Numbered from the stretch's first letter, positions 1-10,222 are shown. The stretch is DNA of 64,000 bases from Pseudomonadota bacterium (GCA_029558635.1 JAKQEE010000136.1:1-64000), one strand, 5' to 3'. Numbers and translations: made by a program. The notes: generated from the letters alone by a model not told the origin.

Positions 1-141
1 GAAATGGTGATGCCTGGTGACAACATCAATCTGACGGTCAAGCTGATCGCTCCGATTGCGATGAACGAAGGGCTTCGTTTCGCGATCCGCGAAGGTGGTC
101 GTACCGTTGGCGCCGGCGTTGTGGCTAAGATTATTGAATAA
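1..141 (+). CDS. tuf: Elongation factor Tu, C-terminal fragment
   Basis: The last 46 codons of EF-Tu, which delivers aminoacyl-tRNA to the ribosome as a GTP complex. The reading frame is open from base 1 and ends at TAA 139-141. The tail includes the domain 3 signature [15 protein letters not shown]. The 5' part lies outside the window. It sits 26 bases upstream of rpsJ, the usual proteobacterial order at the head of the S10 cluster. Confidence 0.97.
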   Translation, partial: EMVMPGDNINLTVKLIAPIAMNEGLRFAIREGGRTVGAGVVAKIIE

Positions 142-167
142 GGTTTGGGTTAAGAGGAACTAGAAAA

Positions 168-488
168 ATGGACGCACAAACTATCCGCATTCGCCTTCGT
201 GCTTATGATCACCGCGTGCTGGATGTTTCCACGAATGAAATCGTGAACACAGCCAAACGCACAGGTGCATCTGTTCGTGGACCGGTTCCTCTGCCGACCC
301 GGACCGAACGTTTCACTGTTCTGCGCTCTCCGCACATCGACAAAAAATCGATGGACCAATTCGAGATGCGTACACACAAACGCCTGATCGACATCGTCAA
401 CCCGACCCCGCAAACGGTCGACGCTCTGATGAAACTCGATCTGGCAGCCGGTGTGGATGTCGAAATCAAAGTCGGACAAGCGGCTTAA
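168..488 (+). CDS. rpsJ: 30S ribosomal protein uS10 (NusE)
   Basis: A 106-residue protein of normal length for uS10. It lies in the head of the 30S subunit and, in the family, also acts as NusE in transcription antitermination. The central stretch [19 protein letters not shown] and the following KRLIDI are classic uS10 sequence. An AGAGGAA ribosome binding site precedes the ATG. It is the first gene of the S10 part of the cluster. Confidence 0.97.
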   Translation: MDAQTIRIRLRAYDHRVLDVSTNEIVNTAKRTGASVRGPVPLPTRTERFTVLRSPHIDKKSMDQFEMRTHKRLIDIVNPTPQTVDALMKLDLAAGVDVEIKVGQAA

Positions 489-521
489 TAGAAAGTTTAG
501 GAAAAGGATCTGGAGATAAAA

Positions 522-1289
522 ATGAGAACCGGATTGATTGCAAGGAACGAAGGAATGACCCGCGTCTTCGGTGAAGACGGGAGCCACATTCCTGTAACCG
601 TTCTGAAAATCGACAACGTACAGGTTGTTGACGTGAAAAACCAAGACCGTGACGGCTACACCGCAGTTCAACTGGGTGCCGGCACTGCCAAAGTTAAAAA
701 CGTCACGAAAGCCCTGCGCGGTCACTATGCGAAAGCAAAAGTAGAACCGAAAAAGAAACTGGCCGAATTCCGTGTCAGCCCTGAGAACGTTCTCGAGATC
801 GGTTCGGAACTGTGCGCAAGCCATTTCGTCGCCGGCCAGTTCGTTGATGTTCAAGGCGTCACCAAAGGCCGCGGGTTCGCGGGTGGTATGAAACGCTGGA
901 ACTTCGGCGGTCTGCGTGCCTCGCACGGTGTGTCTGTGTCTCACCGCTCGATCGGTTCTGTCGGTTGTGCGCAAGATCCTGGCCGTACTTGGAAAGGCAA
1001 AAAAATGCCTGGCCATTACGGTGTTGAAACTGTCACCACGCAGAACCTCAAAGTCGTAGCTGTTTATCCCGAGGACGGTCTGGTTCTGGTTCAAGGGAAC
1101 GTTCCTGGTAACGCCGAGGAATGGGTCATTATCACGGACGCAGTGAAAAAAGCTGCTCATCCTGATGTGCCGAAACCGGCTGGCCTGAAATCTGCTGCTG
1201 CCGCTCCTGTTGAAGCTGCTGCGGAACAAGCACAAGAAACCCCTGCTGAGGCTCCGGTTGAAGCCCCTGCAGAAGAAGCAAAAGAATAA
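522..1289 (+). CDS. rplC: 50S ribosomal protein uL3, with acidic tail
   Basis: A 255-residue uL3, a primary 23S rRNA-binding protein whose loop reaches the peptidyl transferase centre. The block [19 protein letters not shown] and later KGKKMPGH are diagnostic. The Gln in GCAQDPGR aligns with the residue methylated by PrmB in E. coli. The protein is about 40 residues longer than usual because of a C-terminal low-complexity tail rich in Ala, Glu and Pro from about residue 225. An AAGGATCTGGAG leader precedes the ATG. Confidence 0.97.
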   Translation: MRTGLIARNEGMTRVFGEDGSHIPVTVLKIDNVQVVDVKNQDRDGYTAVQLGAGTAKVKNVTKALRGHYAKAKVEPKKKLAEFRVSPENVLEIGSELCASHFVAGQFVDVQGVTKGRGFAGGMKRWNFGGLRASHGVSVSHRSIGSVGCAQDPGRTWKGKKMPGHYGVETVTTQNLKVVAVYPEDGLVLVQGNVPGNAEEWVIITDAVKKAAHPDVPKPAGLKSAAAAPVEAAAEQAQETPAEAPVEAPAEEAKE

Positions 1290-1301
1290 GTGAGGCCACA
1301 C

Positions 1302-1925
1302 ATGAAAATCGCGGTCAAAACATTGGACAACAAAGAAGCCGGAAACATCGATCTTGATGACGCCGTCTTCGCTGTGGAAGTGCGTGCGGATATCCTGCAC
1401 CGCATGGTTCATTACCAACTGAACAAACGTCGCGCCGGAACCCATAAAACCAAAGGGATCTCGGACGTGTCGGGTACAACCAAAAAGCCATACGCCCAAA
1501 AGGGTACAGGCCGTGCCCGTGTCGGGTCGCTGCGTGCGCCTCAGTATGTTGGCGGTGCAACCATCTTCGGTCCGGTTGTGCGTTCTCACGCAACCGAGCT
1601 GCCGAAGAAACAGCGTATGCTGGCTTTGAAAACAGCCCTATCTGCAAAGGCGGCGAATGGTCAACTGATCATTCTCGATGCGGCAACGGCAAAAGATGCA
1701 AAAACAAAGGCAATGGCTGCAAAGTTGGCTGGCCTCGGTTTGACATCAGCTCTGTTCGTCTGTGGCGAAGAGCTGGACCGCAATTTCGCTCTGTCGGTTC
1801 GCAACATTCCGCATGTGAATGTTCTGCCGTCTGATGGTGCAAACGTATATGACATCCTGCGTCACGAAACACTGGTTCTGACCAAGGATGCGGTTGAAAA
1901 CCTGACCAAGCGATTGGCCGCGTAA
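1302..1925 (+). CDS. rplD: 50S ribosomal protein uL4
   Basis: A 207-residue uL4, which lines the exit tunnel with uL22; in E. coli it also regulates the S10 operon. The loop [21 protein letters not shown] is the conserved tunnel extension. I start at ATG 1302 (MKIAVKTLD) because GTGAGG a few bases upstream gives a plausible ribosome binding site. A GTG at 1290 is in frame but less likely. The gene follows rplC with a 12-base gap. Confidence 0.96.
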   Translation: MKIAVKTLDNKEAGNIDLDDAVFAVEVRADILHRMVHYQLNKRRAGTHKTKGISDVSGTTKKPYAQKGTGRARVGSLRAPQYVGGATIFGPVVRSHATELPKKQRMLALKTALSAKAANGQLIILDAATAKDAKTKAMAAKLAGLGLTSALFVCGEELDRNFALSVRNIPHVNVLPSDGANVYDILRHETLVLTKDAVENLTKRLAA

Positions 1926-1936
1926 GGAGTTCGAAA

Positions 1937-2251
1937 ATGGCAAAAGCAGAAAAACAAAAACCGACCGAACAAGATTACGTCACGCTGGTAAAGCCGGTTG
2001 TCACGGAAAAGTCGATGATGGGCTCGCAACACGGGCAAGTCACGTTCAACGTGGCTCCTGATGCAACCAAGCCGCAAATCAAACACGCTGTTGAGGCCCT
2101 GTTTGATGTCAAGGTTGTGGCGGTGAACACGGTCGTGACCAAAGGCAAGGTCAAACGCTTCAAGGGCATTCTGGGCAAACGCTCGGACGTTAAAAAAGCG
2201 ATTGTCACTTTGGCCGAAGGTCAAACGATTGACGTCGGAACCGGCGTATAG
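1937..2251 (+). CDS. rplW: 50S ribosomal protein uL23
   Basis: A 104-residue uL23, part of the docking platform for trigger factor and SRP at the exit tunnel. Conserved stretches include KPVVTEKSM near residue 20 and the C-terminal [23 protein letters not shown]. An AAGGAGTTC ribosome binding site lies just before the ATG. The N-terminus is lengthened by a short charged segment ([12 protein letters not shown]), common in alphaproteobacteria. Confidence 0.96.
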   Translation: MAKAEKQKPTEQDYVTLVKPVVTEKSMMGSQHGQVTFNVAPDATKPQIKHAVEALFDVKVVAVNTVVTKGKVKRFKGILGKRSDVKKAIVTLAEGQTIDVGTGV

Positions 2252-2284
2252 GAATTAGGACTTTAGAGAAGAAGGATACAGATT

Positions 2285-3112
2285 ATGGCTCTGAAGAAGT
2301 ACAACCCGACAACTCCCGGTCAGCGTCAGCTGGTCTTGGTTGATCGCAGCCAATTGTGGAAAGGCGCGCCTGAAAAGTCTTTGACTGAAGGCAAGCGCAG
2401 AACCGGTGGCCGTAACAACACGGGCCGCATCACCATGCGTTTCATTGGTGGCGGTCACAAGCAGCGTTATCGTATCGTCGATTTCAAGCGCACCAAGAAG
2501 GATGTCGAGGCAACCGTTCTGCGTCTGGAATATGACCCGAACCGCACCGCGTTCATCGCGTTGATCCAGTATGATGATGGCGAAAAAGCCTACATTCTGG
2601 CTCCGCAACGTCTCTCTGAAGGTGACAAGATCATCTCCAGCGACAAAGCTGACATTAAAGTCGGCAACACATTGCCGCTGAAAAACATGCCGGTCGGAAC
2701 CATCATCCACAACGTGGAAATGAAACCCGGCAAAGGCGGACAAATGGCTCGCGCAGGCGGTACATTCGCCCAGCTCGTCGGCCGCGATCAAGGCTATGCC
2801 CAGATCAAATTGTCCTCCGGTGAAATGCGCGTCGTACGTGGCGAATGTCTGGCAACGGTTGGAGCTGTTTCCAACCCTGACCAGAAGAACGTCAATATCG
2901 GTAAGGCAGGTCGTAACCGTTGGTTGGGCAACAAACCGCGTCAACGTGGTATCACGATGAACCCGGTCGATCACCCGCACGGTGGCCGTACCAATGGTGG
3001 TATCCACTGGTGTTCGCCAACTGGTGTACCTGCCAAGGGATACAAAACACGTTCGAATAAAGCGACCGACAAATATATTATTCGTCGCCGTAAGAACAAG
3101 AATAGCAAATAG
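2285..3112 (+). CDS. rplB: 50S ribosomal protein uL2
   Basis: A 275-residue uL2, needed for subunit association and close to the peptidyl transferase centre. The N-terminal [10 protein letters not shown] and [11 protein letters not shown] segments and the C-terminal [15 protein letters not shown] are standard. The conserved C-terminal DHPHGG motif with its key His is present. The Gly-Glu-Gly that usually follows is absent: the sequence continues [13 protein letters not shown]. An AGAAGGATACAG leader precedes the ATG. Confidence 0.96.
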   Translation: MALKKYNPTTPGQRQLVLVDRSQLWKGAPEKSLTEGKRRTGGRNNTGRITMRFIGGGHKQRYRIVDFKRTKKDVEATVLRLEYDPNRTAFIALIQYDDGEKAYILAPQRLSEGDKIISSDKADIKVGNTLPLKNMPVGTIIHNVEMKPGKGGQMARAGGTFAQLVGRDQGYAQIKLSSGEMRVVRGECLATVGAVSNPDQKNVNIGKAGRNRWLGNKPRQRGITMNPVDHPHGGRTNGGIHWCSPTGVPAKGYKTRSNKATDKYIIRRRKNKNSK

Positions 3113-3137
3113 TCGAAGAAGGTTGAGGTAACAAAAC

Positions 3138-3410
3138 ATGGCTCGTTCAGTCTGGAAAGGCCCGTTCGTAGATGGACACTTGCTCAAGAAAGTTGAGGAA
3201 GTCCGTCAGTCTGGTAAAAACACACCGATCAAAACCTGGTCACGTCGTTCGACGATTCTGCCGCAAATGGTGGGGTTGACGATGGCAGTGCATAACGGGA
3301 ACAAATTCATCCCCGTTCTGGTTACCGACAACATGATCGGCCACAAATTGGGTGAATTCGCCCACACCCGTACCTTCAAAGGTCACGGCGGCACGGATAA
3401 AAAGAAATAA
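3138..3410 (+). CDS. rpsS: 30S ribosomal protein uS19
   Basis: A 90-residue uS19 of normal length, which contacts uS13 and the tRNA region in the 30S head. The start [17 protein letters not shown] and the later [22 protein letters not shown] and [13 protein letters not shown] are textbook family motifs. It sits 25 bases after rplB with a TTGAGGTAAC ribosome binding site. Confidence 0.97.
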   Translation: MARSVWKGPFVDGHLLKKVEEVRQSGKNTPIKTWSRRSTILPQMVGLTMAVHNGNKFIPVLVTDNMIGHKLGEFAHTRTFKGHGGTDKKK

Positions 3411-3425
3411 GGATAGGTAACTGAA

Positions 3426-3800
3426 ATGGGAAAACCTAAGAACGAAAGACGCGTGGCGGATAACGAGGCAAGAGCATTTGCCAAGTATATCGACTCGAGC
3501 CCCTACAAGCTCAACCTTGTGGCTGAGATGATCCGCGGTAAAAAAGCCGAAAAAGCATTGGTCGATCTCGACTTCTGCAACAAACGCGTCGCCCGCGATG
3601 TTAAAAAAGTTTTGCAATCGGCCGTTGCCAACGCGGAAAACAACCACTCTCTGGATGTTGACCGTTTGTACGTTGCGGAAGCAACCGTCGGCAAATCCAT
3701 TGTGATGAAACGTTTCATGGCACGCGCCCGTGGCCGCGCCGGTCGTATTGAAAAATTCTTCAGCAACCTGACGGTTGTTGTTCGTGAAAAAGACGAGTAG
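3426..3800 (+). CDS. rplV: 50S ribosomal protein uL22
   Basis: A 124-residue uL22, which forms the exit-tunnel constriction together with uL4. The conserved N-terminal part [22 protein letters not shown] and the C-terminal hairpin [16 protein letters not shown] are present. It is separated by 15 bases from rpsS and 15 bases from rpsC, consistent with co-transcription. Confidence 0.96.
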   Translation: MGKPKNERRVADNEARAFAKYIDSSPYKLNLVAEMIRGKKAEKALVDLDFCNKRVARDVKKVLQSAVANAENNHSLDVDRLYVAEATVGKSIVMKRFMARARGRAGRIEKFFSNLTVVVREKDE

Positions 3801-3815
3801 GAGCGAGAGAAGAAA

Positions 3816-4502
3816 ATGGGTCAGAAAGTCAATCCAATCGGTATCCGCGTCGGCATCAACCGCACCTGGGATTCTCGCTGGTTCTCGGCAAAAGATTATG
3901 CTGCAAAGCTGATCGAAGATCTGAAACTGCGCGAATTTGTCCAGGACAAATTGAAAGCCGCCGGTATCAGCAAAGTTATCGTTGAACGCGCCGCGAAAAA
4001 TACCCGCGTCACCGTTCACACTGCACGTCCTGGTGTTATCATCGGGAAAAAAGGTGCGGACATTGAAAAACTGCGCAAGCAATTGGGCGACAAATCGGGT
4101 AGCGACGTGTCTTTGAACATTGTTGAAATCCGCAAGCCTGAAATCGACGCTCAACTCGTTGCCGAAGGCATTGCCCAACAGCTCGAGCGTCGCGTGTCGT
4201 TCCGTCGTGCGATGAAACGCGCTGTTCAATCCGCTCTGCGCCTCGGTGCAAAAGGGATTCGCGTGAACGTCTCCGGTCGTTTGGCTGGTGCCGACATCGC
4301 CCGTATGGAATGGTACCGTGAAGGTCAAGTGCCTTTGCACACTTTGCGTGCCGATCTCGACTACGGAACAGCAGAAGCTTCGACGACCTATGGCATCATC
4401 GGCGTCAAAGTATGGATTTACAAAGGCGACGTGATGGAACACGACCCGATGGCCCGCGACAAACGTATGGCCGACACGGTTGGTGCTACCAAACGCGACT
4501 AG
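3816..4502 (+). CDS. rpsC: 30S ribosomal protein uS3
   Basis: A 228-residue uS3 at the mRNA entry channel, with helicase-associated function in the family. It opens with [13 protein letters not shown]. The type II KH domain carries the GxxG-type loop [14 protein letters not shown] at about residues 73-86. The C-terminal half has [18 protein letters not shown] and [28 protein letters not shown] purine-rich leader precedes the start. Confidence 0.97.
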   Translation: MGQKVNPIGIRVGINRTWDSRWFSAKDYAAKLIEDLKLREFVQDKLKAAGISKVIVERAAKNTRVTVHTARPGVIIGKKGADIEKLRKQLGDKSGSDVSLNIVEIRKPEIDAQLVAEGIAQQLERRVSFRRAMKRAVQSALRLGAKGIRVNVSGRLAGADIARMEWYREGQVPLHTLRADLDYGTAEASTTYGIIGVKVWIYKGDVMEHDPMARDKRMADTVGATKRD

Positions 4503-4532
4503 AAATTAATTAAGGAAGTGATGGAGTAAGAA

Positions 4533-4946
4533 ATGCTCTCGCCAAAGAAGACAAAATTTAGAAAAGCCCATAAAGGCCGCATCCACGGTGCAGCAAAAGG
4601 CGGCTACACCGTAGATTTCGGATCGTTTGGTCTGAAAGCTCTGGAGCCGGATCGTATCACAGCACGCCAGATCGAAGCTGCCCGTCGTGCCCTGACCCGT
4701 CACATCAAGCGTCAAGGTAAAGTCTGGATTCGCGTATTTCCGGATGTGCCTGTGTCGAAAAAACCTCTCGAGGTTCGTATGGGTTCCGGTAAAGGTTCGC
4801 CTGAATATTGGGTGGCTCGTGTGAAACCTGGTCGCATCATGTTTGAAATCGAAGGTGTGCCTGAGGAGCTGGCTCGTGAGGCTTTGACCTTGGCGGCAGC
4901 GAAACTCCCGATCCAGACGAAATTCGTCAAGCGGATCGCTGAATAG
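4533..4946 (+). CDS. rplP: 50S ribosomal protein uL16
   Basis: A 137-residue uL16 that helps shape the A-site tRNA and peptidyl transferase region. [16 protein letters not shown] opens the protein and [19 protein letters not shown] is the conserved central loop. Length is normal. An AAGGAAGTGATGGAG leader precedes the start. Confidence 0.97.
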   Translation: MLSPKKTKFRKAHKGRIHGAAKGGYTVDFGSFGLKALEPDRITARQIEAARRALTRHIKRQGKVWIRVFPDVPVSKKPLEVRMGSGKGSPEYWVARVKPGRIMFEIEGVPEELAREALTLAAAKLPIQTKFVKRIAE

Positions 4947-4963
4947 GAATTTTGGAGATTAGA

Positions 4964-5185
4964 ATGGCAAAAGCAAAAGCAAAAACCGAAAATAAAGCCG
5001 AAGATTTGAAAGGCAAAAGCAGCGACGAACTGAACGCGATGCTTTTGGACCTACGCAAAAAGCAAATGGATATGCGTTTCCAGCAAGCTGGTGGTCAATT
5101 GACCAACACGGCTGAAATCCGCAAGGTTCGCCGCACCATTGCCCGCGTAAAAACATTTTTGAGCCAGCAAGAAGCTGCGAAATAG
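4964..5185 (+). CDS. rpmC: 50S ribosomal protein uL29
   Basis: A 73-residue uL29 at the exit tunnel. The core [19 protein letters not shown] followed by [21 protein letters not shown] is diagnostic. I start at ATG 4964 because TTGGAG lies 7 bases upstream; an in-frame ATG at 4952 sits before that ribosome binding site and is less likely. A short Lys-rich extension precedes the core. Confidence 0.95.
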   Translation: MAKAKAKTENKAEDLKGKSSDELNAMLLDLRKKQMDMRFQQAGGQLTNTAEIRKVRRTIARVKTFLSQQEAAK

Positions 5186-5203
5186 AAAGAGGAGTTAGAA
5201 ACT

Positions 5204-5539
5204 ATGCCACGTCGTGTATTGGAAGGCCGCGTAGTCAGTGATGCAATGGACAAGACAGTAACCGTTCTGGTTGAGCGTCGGACCATGCACCCGATCTATA
5301 AGAAATACGTGAAGCAAAGCGCGAAATACGCTGCGCATGACGAAAGCAACCTGTTCCGTGTTGGTGATATGGTGGAAATCGAAGAATGCCGCCCGCTGTC
5401 CAAACGCAAAAACTGGGTGGTTACCACCGACCCGAAAACTCTGGGTCGCGAACTGACCGCCAAGGTAAAAGCATCTGCCGGTGCAGAGGCCGCTCCTGCG
5501 AAAAAGCCGCGCGCTAAAAAAGCAGCAGCAAAGAAGTAA
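5204..5539 (+). CDS. rpsQ: 30S ribosomal protein uS17, extended C-terminus
   Basis: A 111-residue uS17, a primary 16S rRNA binder. The OB-fold body ([19 protein letters not shown], then [23 protein letters not shown]) ends near residue 80. About 30 residues of Ala/Lys-rich tail follow, so the protein is longer than the usual 80-90 residues. AGAGGAGTTAG precedes the ATG. Confidence 0.96.
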   Translation: MPRRVLEGRVVSDAMDKTVTVLVERRTMHPIYKKYVKQSAKYAAHDESNLFRVGDMVEIEECRPLSKRKNWVVTTDPKTLGRELTAKVKASAGAEAAPAKKPRAKKAAAKK

Positions 5540-5577
5540 GTGAATTGAAACGTTAAAAAGAATTTGGGTGAACAAAC

Positions 5578-5946
5578 ATGATCCAGATGGAATCAAATCT
5601 TGATGTAGCAGACAACTCCGGCGCACGCCGTGTTTCCTGCATCAAAGTATTGGGTGGCTCGAAACGCCGCTTTGCCAATATCGGCGATGTGATCGTCGTA
5701 TCTGTGAAAGATGCGATTCCGCGTGGTCGTGTCAAAAAAGGTGACGTTCACCGTGCAGTGATCGTACGGACCTCTTCCGGTCTGCACCGCACCAACGGCG
5801 AATCGATCCGGTTCGATGGCAACGCAGTTGTGCTGATCAACAAACAGGGCGAGCCCATCGGAACCCGTATTTTTGGCCCGGTGACCCGTGAATTGCGCGG
5901 TAAAGGCTACATGAAAATTATTTCTCTGGCATCTGAGGTGCTCTAA
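5578..5946 (+). CDS. rplN: 50S ribosomal protein uL14
   Basis: A 122-residue uL14, located at the subunit interface. It starts [19 protein letters not shown] and contains the family signature [21 protein letters not shown]. The stop TAA (5944-5946) abuts the ATG of rplX, so the two are translationally close. Confidence 0.97.
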   Translation: MIQMESNLDVADNSGARRVSCIKVLGGSKRRFANIGDVIVVSVKDAIPRGRVKKGDVHRAVIVRTSSGLHRTNGESIRFDGNAVVLINKQGEPIGTRIFGPVTRELRGKGYMKIISLASEVL

Positions 5947-6270
5947 ATGACACAGGCAAAAATGAAATTGAAAAAAGGCGATCAGGTTGTCGTCATTACA
6001 GGCAAGGACAAAGGCAAAACCGGTGAAATCACCAAGGTTCTGCCTGCTGAATCCCGCGTTGTCGTCGCTGGCGTCAACATGGTGACCAAGCACACCAAAC
6101 CGACCCAGTTTTCTGCTGGCGGTTTGAACAAAGTTGAAGCCCCGATCCATGTATCGAACGTGGCTTTGGCTGACCCCAAGACCGGAAAAGCCACGAAAGT
6201 CGGAATGAAAAAACTGACCGATGGCAAAAAAGTTCGGGTCGCCAAAAAATCCGGTGAAACGATTGCTTAA
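5947..6270 (+). CDS. rplX: 50S ribosomal protein uL24
   Basis: A 107-residue uL24, an assembly initiator for the 50S subunit. The KOW motif is [20 protein letters not shown] near residues 9-28, followed by [12 protein letters not shown]. No space separates it from rplN, so translation is probably coupled to the upstream gene. Confidence 0.96.
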   Translation: MTQAKMKLKKGDQVVVITGKDKGKTGEITKVLPAESRVVVAGVNMVTKHTKPTQFSAGGLNKVEAPIHVSNVALADPKTGKATKVGMKKLTDGKKVRVAKKSGETIA

Positions 6271-6283
6271 TAGGTGAATGAAA

Positions 6284-6844
6284 ATGGCCGCACAAGAACA
6301 ATATACCCCACGGATGGAAGCTCGTTATAAAGGCGAGTTGGCTCCGGCAATGCAAAAAAGCCGTGGCTACAAAAACGTCCACGAGATTCCGAAGCTGGAA
6401 AAAATCGTCATCAACATGGGTGTCGGTCAGGCAGCTTTGGACAAAAAACACATGGAAACCGCTCTGAAGGACCTGACCCTGATTGCCGGTCAGAAACCGG
6501 TGGCAACCAAGGCTCGCAAATCGAATGCATCCTTCAAAATCCGTGAAGGCATGGCGATAGGCGCAAAGGTTACGCTGCGCGGCAAACGCATGTACGAATT
6601 TCTGGACCGTCTGGTCACCATCGCTCTGCCACGCGTCCGCGACTTCCGCGGCATCAACGGCAAGGCATTCGATGGCCGTGGAAACTACGCTTTGGGGATC
6701 AAAGATCACACGATCTTCCCTGAAATCAACTTTGACAAGGTAGAAGCCGCCCGCGGGATGGACATCATCATCTGCACCACGGCCAAAACCGACGAAGAAG
6801 CAAAAGAATTGCTGCGCGGCTTTGATCTGCCGTTCAGAAACTAG
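6284..6844 (+). CDS. rplE: 50S ribosomal protein uL5
   Basis: A 186-residue uL5 that binds 5S rRNA and the P-site tRNA. Conserved stretches include [32 protein letters not shown] and [15 protein letters not shown]. Two ATGs are possible. AGGTGA at 6272-6277 abuts the ATG at 6278, while the ATG at 6284 has normal spacing and is chosen. Confidence 0.95.
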   Translation: MAAQEQYTPRMEARYKGELAPAMQKSRGYKNVHEIPKLEKIVINMGVGQAALDKKHMETALKDLTLIAGQKPVATKARKSNASFKIREGMAIGAKVTLRGKRMYEFLDRLVTIALPRVRDFRGINGKAFDGRGNYALGIKDHTIFPEINFDKVEAARGMDIIICTTAKTDEEAKELLRGFDLPFRN

Positions 6845-6867
6845 GATTAACGAGAAGGACCTGAAGA

Positions 6868-7173
6868 ATGGCAAAAGTCAGTGCGACAAACCGCAATGAG
6901 AAACGCAAAAAAATGGCCAAACGCGATTCGGCCAAACGCGCAAAACTCAAAGCGTTGATTATGAACCGCGAGCTTCCGATCGAGGAGCGTTTTGCAGCAA
7001 CCATGAAGCTGGCTCAACTGCCGCGTAATGGGGCTGAAATCCGCGTCCGCAATCGTTGCGCTTTGACCGGTCGTCCACGCGCGTTCCATGGGAAATTTAG
7101 CCTCAGCCGTATTTCGCTGCGCAAATTGGCCTCCGAAGGTCAATTGCCGGGCGTAACGAAGTCGAGCTGGTAA
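6868..7173 (+). CDS. rpsN: 30S ribosomal protein uS14 (zinc-free long form)
   Basis: A 101-residue uS14 of the long, zinc-independent type: the four Cys of the short form are missing. The C-terminal RNRCALTGRPRAFHGKF followed by LSRISLRKLASEGQLPGV is diagnostic. A GAGAAGGACCTGAAG leader precedes the ATG. Confidence 0.97.
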   Translation: MAKVSATNRNEKRKKMAKRDSAKRAKLKALIMNRELPIEERFAATMKLAQLPRNGAEIRVRNRCALTGRPRAFHGKFSLSRISLRKLASEGQLPGVTKSSW

Positions 7174-7197
7174 GAGAGAAGAAGGAGATTATAGATC

Positions 7198-7596
7198 ATG
7201 TCGATGAGTGATCCATTAGGAGATATGTTGACCCGCATCCGCAACGGACAGAGCGCAGGCCTGAAACAGGTTGCTTGCCCTGCATCCAAAATGCGTGCGT
7301 CGGTTCTGGCCGTTCTGAAAAGCGCGGGCTACATCCGCGACTATAAAGAAGGCGCGAATGACCAAGGTCACAAAGGCTTTATTATTGACCTGAAATACGA
7401 CGAAGGTCGTCCAGTCATTAAAGTATTGCAACGTGTTTCCAGACCGGGACGTCGCGTTTATTCTGCCGCGCAGGATATTCCACGCTTCTACAACGGTCTT
7501 GGCGTCACGATTGTCTCCACTCCGCGTGGAGTGATGGCAGACCAGCAGGCTCGTGAAGAGAATGTTGGCGGCGAACTCCTGTGTCAGGTGTTCTAA
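7198..7596 (+). CDS. rpsH: 30S ribosomal protein uS8
   Basis: A 132-residue uS8, a primary 16S rRNA binder; in E. coli it represses the spc operon. [17 protein letters not shown] opens the protein and [14 protein letters not shown] near the end is the RNA-binding signature. AAGGAGATTATAGATC gives a good ribosome binding site for ATG 7198; a second ATG at 7204 is also possible. Confidence 0.97.
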   Translation: MSMSDPLGDMLTRIRNGQSAGLKQVACPASKMRASVLAVLKSAGYIRDYKEGANDQGHKGFIIDLKYDEGRPVIKVLQRVSRPGRRVYSAAQDIPRFYNGLGVTIVSTPRGVMADQQAREENVGGELLCQVF

Positions 7597-7627
7597 GTTT
7601 TAAGAAAGAAAAAACGAGGATAGAAAA

Positions 7628-8164
7628 ATGTCTCGCGTAGGAAAAAACCCGGTTGTCGTCCCGAATGGTGTGACGGTTGACCTCAAAGGAGCGGATTTGA
7701 AAGTCAAAGGCCCGAAAGGCGAATTGGCTTTGGTGATCCATCCGAAAGTCAGTGTTTCGGTCGAAGGTGGCAGTATCACAGTTGCCCCGAACAATATGGA
7801 CGATCGTGAAAGCCGTGCTCTGTGGGCAACCATGCAGCGCCGTATCGCCAACATGGTGCTCGGAGTAACCGAAGGCTTCTCGAAAGATCTCGAGATCGAA
7901 GGTGTTGGTTACCGTTGCAACCTGCAAGGCAAAACGCTGGTTCTGCAGCTGGGCTTCAGCCATGACGTTCACTATCCTGTTCCGGAAGGCATCTCGATTG
8001 TAGTTGATAAACAAACCGCAATTAAAATCACCGGTATCGACAAGGAAAAGGTTGGTCAGGTTGCTGCCGAAATCCGTGGTTACAGACCGCCAGAACCGTA
8101 CAAGGGTAAAGGTGTTCGCTATGCAGGGGAATACATCCTGCGTAAAGAAGGTAAGAAGAAATAA
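7628..8164 (+). CDS. rplF: 50S ribosomal protein uL6
   Basis: A 178-residue uL6 near the factor-binding site. [14 protein letters not shown] opens it and the family signature [18 protein letters not shown] is at about residues 153-170. Two tandem uL6 domains are visible from the length and the repeated motif spacing. The gap to rplR is 21 bases with an AAAGGACG site. Confidence 0.97.
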   Translation: MSRVGKNPVVVPNGVTVDLKGADLKVKGPKGELALVIHPKVSVSVEGGSITVAPNNMDDRESRALWATMQRRIANMVLGVTEGFSKDLEIEGVGYRCNLQGKTLVLQLGFSHDVHYPVPEGISIVVDKQTAIKITGIDKEKVGQVAAEIRGYRPPEPYKGKGVRYAGEYILRKEGKKK

Positions 8165-8185
8165 TTTAAAAAAGGACGAAAGATT

Positions 8186-8539
8186 ATGCGTCAACCAGAA
8201 ACAAATGCTCAGCGCCGTGCGCGTCGTGTTCGTGCAAAACTTAGCCGTATTAACAAGGCTGGGTTGCCACGTCTGTCGATTCACCGCACCAACAACCAGA
8301 TCTATGCCCAGATCATTGATGATGTGAAGGGTGTAACCTTGGCGTCCGCTTCGACCCTCGAAGCAGATCGCAAGGCCGGTGGCAACATCGCAGCGGCCGC
8401 AAAGGTAGGTGCAATGATCGCCGAACGTGCGAAATCGGCAAAAATCGGCAAAGTCATGTTTGACCGTGGATCGTTCCGTTACCACGGTCGTGTCAAGGCT
8501 TTGGCAGACGCCGCCCGCGAAGGTGGATTGGAATTCTAA
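8186..8539 (+). CDS. rplR: 50S ribosomal protein uL18
   Basis: A 117-residue uL18, which carries 5S rRNA into the central protuberance with uL5. The basic N-terminus [13 protein letters not shown] and the C-terminal [28 protein letters not shown] are characteristic. Normal length and spacing in the spc cluster. Confidence 0.97.
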   Translation: MRQPETNAQRRARRVRAKLSRINKAGLPRLSIHRTNNQIYAQIIDDVKGVTLASASTLEADRKAGGNIAAAAKVGAMIAERAKSAKIGKVMFDRGSFRYHGRVKALADAAREGGLEF

Positions 8540-8556
8540 GGAAGGAAGAAGTAAAG

Positions 8557-9150
8557 ATGGCTCGTCCAGAACGCAAACAACGCGAAGAGCGTGAAGAAGT
8601 AGAATTGAACGAACGCCTGGTTGCCGTCAACCGCGTTGCCAAAGTGGTGAAAGGTGGCCGTCGTTTCGGCTTTGCCGCTCTGGTGGTGGTCGGTGACGGT
8701 CGCGGTCGTGTCGGTCATGGTCACGCCAAGGCTCGCGAAGTTCCTGACGCGATTAAGAAAGCGACCGATCAGGCCAAACGTAACATGATCCGTGTGGCTC
8801 TTCGTGAAGGCCGCACCATTCACCACGACGTTCTGGGCCGCTACGGTGCCGGTCGCGTTTTGCTGCGTACGGCTCCTGCCGGTACCGGTATCATCGCGGG
8901 TGGTCCGCTTCGTGCGATTTTTGAAGCCATCGGCATTCAGGATGTTGTTGCCAAGGCGATTGGCACCAACAACCCGTACAACATGGTCAACGCGACTTTC
9001 GAAGCTTTGAAATCGATGGAAAGCCCACGCGCTGTAGCAGCTCGCCGCAGCAAAAAGGTATCCGACATTGTCTCGAACCGCGATGTCCGCATGAAAGAAG
9101 CCAAAGCAGATGACGCATCTCACGAAGATGCCGAAGCAGCTGGCGAATAA
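8557..9150 (+). CDS. rpsE: 30S ribosomal protein uS5
   Basis: A 197-residue uS5, which affects decoding fidelity. The double-stranded RNA-binding type N-terminal domain has [19 protein letters not shown] and the C-terminal half has [19 protein letters not shown]. The last 20 residues form an acidic Ala/Glu tail. An AAGGAAGAAG leader precedes the ATG. Confidence 0.97.
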   Translation: MARPERKQREEREEVELNERLVAVNRVAKVVKGGRRFGFAALVVVGDGRGRVGHGHAKAREVPDAIKKATDQAKRNMIRVALREGRTIHHDVLGRYGAGRVLLRTAPAGTGIIAGGPLRAIFEAIGIQDVVAKAIGTNNPYNMVNATFEALKSMESPRAVAARRSKKVSDIVSNRDVRMKEAKADDASHEDAEAAGE

Positions 9151-9169
9151 TTTGAAGGAGATCTGAATT

Positions 9170-9382
9170 ATGGCTCAGGCAAAAGCAAAGAAAGCAGACG
9201 CTTCGAAAAAAATGATCACTGTGACCCAGATCGGTAGCCCGATTGGTCGCCGTGAAGATCAGGAACAAACCCTGATCGGTCTTGGACTGAACAAAATGCA
9301 CCGCAGCAAGCAACTTGAAGATACGCCTTCTGTCCGTGGCATGATCAACAAGGTTCAGCACCTTGTGAGCGTAACCGAGTAA
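9170..9382 (+). CDS. rpmD: 50S ribosomal protein uL30
   Basis: A 70-residue uL30. After a Lys/Ala-rich start of about 13 residues it shows the fold signature [27 protein letters not shown]. Slightly longer than the common 60-residue form. AAGGAGATCTG is a clear ribosome binding site. Confidence 0.96.
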   Translation: MAQAKAKKADASKKMITVTQIGSPIGRREDQEQTLIGLGLNKMHRSKQLEDTPSVRGMINKVQHLVSVTE

Positions 9383-9394
9383 GGGGATTTAAAC

Positions 9395-9901
9395 ATGAAA
9401 CTCAACGAACTTCAGCCTCAAGAAGGCGCTGTTAAAAAAAGAATGCGTGTTGGACGCGGGATTGGCTCCGGCAAGGGTAAAACCTGCGGTAAAGGCCAAA
9501 AAGGTCAGAAATCCCGTACCGGTGTAGCAATCAACGGTTTCGAAGGCGGACAAATGCCGCTTTACCGTCGCTTGCCAAAAACCGGTTTCACCAACCTGTT
9601 TGCAAAAGACTTGTCAACCATTTCTTTGGCTCGTCTGCAAGATGCGATTGACGCTGGTAAAATCGACGCAAAATCGCCGATCACCAGCGAAATGCTGCAA
9701 AAAGCAGGTGTTGCTGCAAAAGCGAAAGACGGTGTCCGTCTGTTGGGCAATGGCGAATTGAAAGCCAAAGTCACGCTCAAAATCGCTGGTGCAACTGCAT
9801 CGGCCAAGGCAGCCGTTGAAAAAGCGGGCGGTTCAGTTGAAATTATTGTGCGCGAAGTCAAACCTGTTGTGCGCAAAAAGCCGATCCCAGGCAGACAATA
9901 A
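9395..9901 (+). CDS. rplO: 50S ribosomal protein uL15
   Basis: A 168-residue uL15. The Gly-rich start [20 protein letters not shown] and the following [20 protein letters not shown] are diagnostic. It is the last gene before a strong terminator at 9927-9951, so secY here is separated from the ribosomal genes, unlike the common arrangement. Confidence 0.97.
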   Translation: MKLNELQPQEGAVKKRMRVGRGIGSGKGKTCGKGQKGQKSRTGVAINGFEGGQMPLYRRLPKTGFTNLFAKDLSTISLARLQDAIDAGKIDAKSPITSEMLQKAGVAAKAKDGVRLLGNGELKAKVTLKIAGATASAKAAVEKAGGSVEIIVREVKPVVRKKPIPGRQ

Positions 9902-9926
9902 TATCAAGTTGTAATAGAAATTTAAA

Positions 9927-9951
9927 AGAGGCTCGCGGGCCTCTTTTTTAT
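9927..9951 (+). terminator. Rho-independent terminator after rplO
   Basis: AGAGGC (9927-9932) pairs with GCCTCT (9939-9944) and is followed by a T-run. It closes the S10-spc ribosomal part of the cluster. Confidence 0.85.
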
Positions 9952-10003
9952 TGGACAAAACCAGCAGAGCTGTCATAACGTTCTGGAAACAAGGGGGCGC
10001 AAA

Positions 10004-10216
10004 ATGGCAACTATAGAGCGGGATTTTATCGGTGCAACAAAACCCACTGGGCATACAGTCATTCCACTTTATGCAGATAAACTTCCTGGACGGCCACCAT
10101 CAGGGGCTCCGGGAAGTCTGCATCGGGTATATGAACAATTGAAGGAAATTGCCCGACAGGAAAAAGAAAAAGGGCAAGGCAGTCCAGTGAAAATCCCATC
10201 AAAAGAATTCCACTAA
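10004..10216 (+). CDS. Small hypothetical protein between rplO and secY
   Basis: A 70-residue ORF of unknown function. AAGGGGGCGCAAA before the ATG is a convincing ribosome binding site, and strong terminators stand on both sides, so it is probably its own transcription unit. A weak promoter-like pair TTGGAC-N17-CATAAC (9951-9979) lies just after the upstream terminator. No signal peptide or membrane segment is visible. The middle is Pro/Gly-rich (PGRPPSGAPGSLH) and the second half is charged (ARQEKEKGQG). I recognise no family. Confidence 0.6.
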   Translation: MATIERDFIGATKPTGHTVIPLYADKLPGRPPSGAPGSLHRVYEQLKEIARQEKEKGQGSPVKIPSKEFH

Positions 10217-10222
10217 AATTTG

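Noticed and set aside
150-1589. 479-codon minus-strand open frame over rpsJ, rplC and rplD
   Set aside because: It is the antisense of three certain ribosomal genes; composition follows their codons and it has no family match.
3240-4442. 400-codon minus-strand open frame over rpsS-rplV-rpsC
   Set aside because: Antisense shadow of ribosomal genes, no ribosome binding site.
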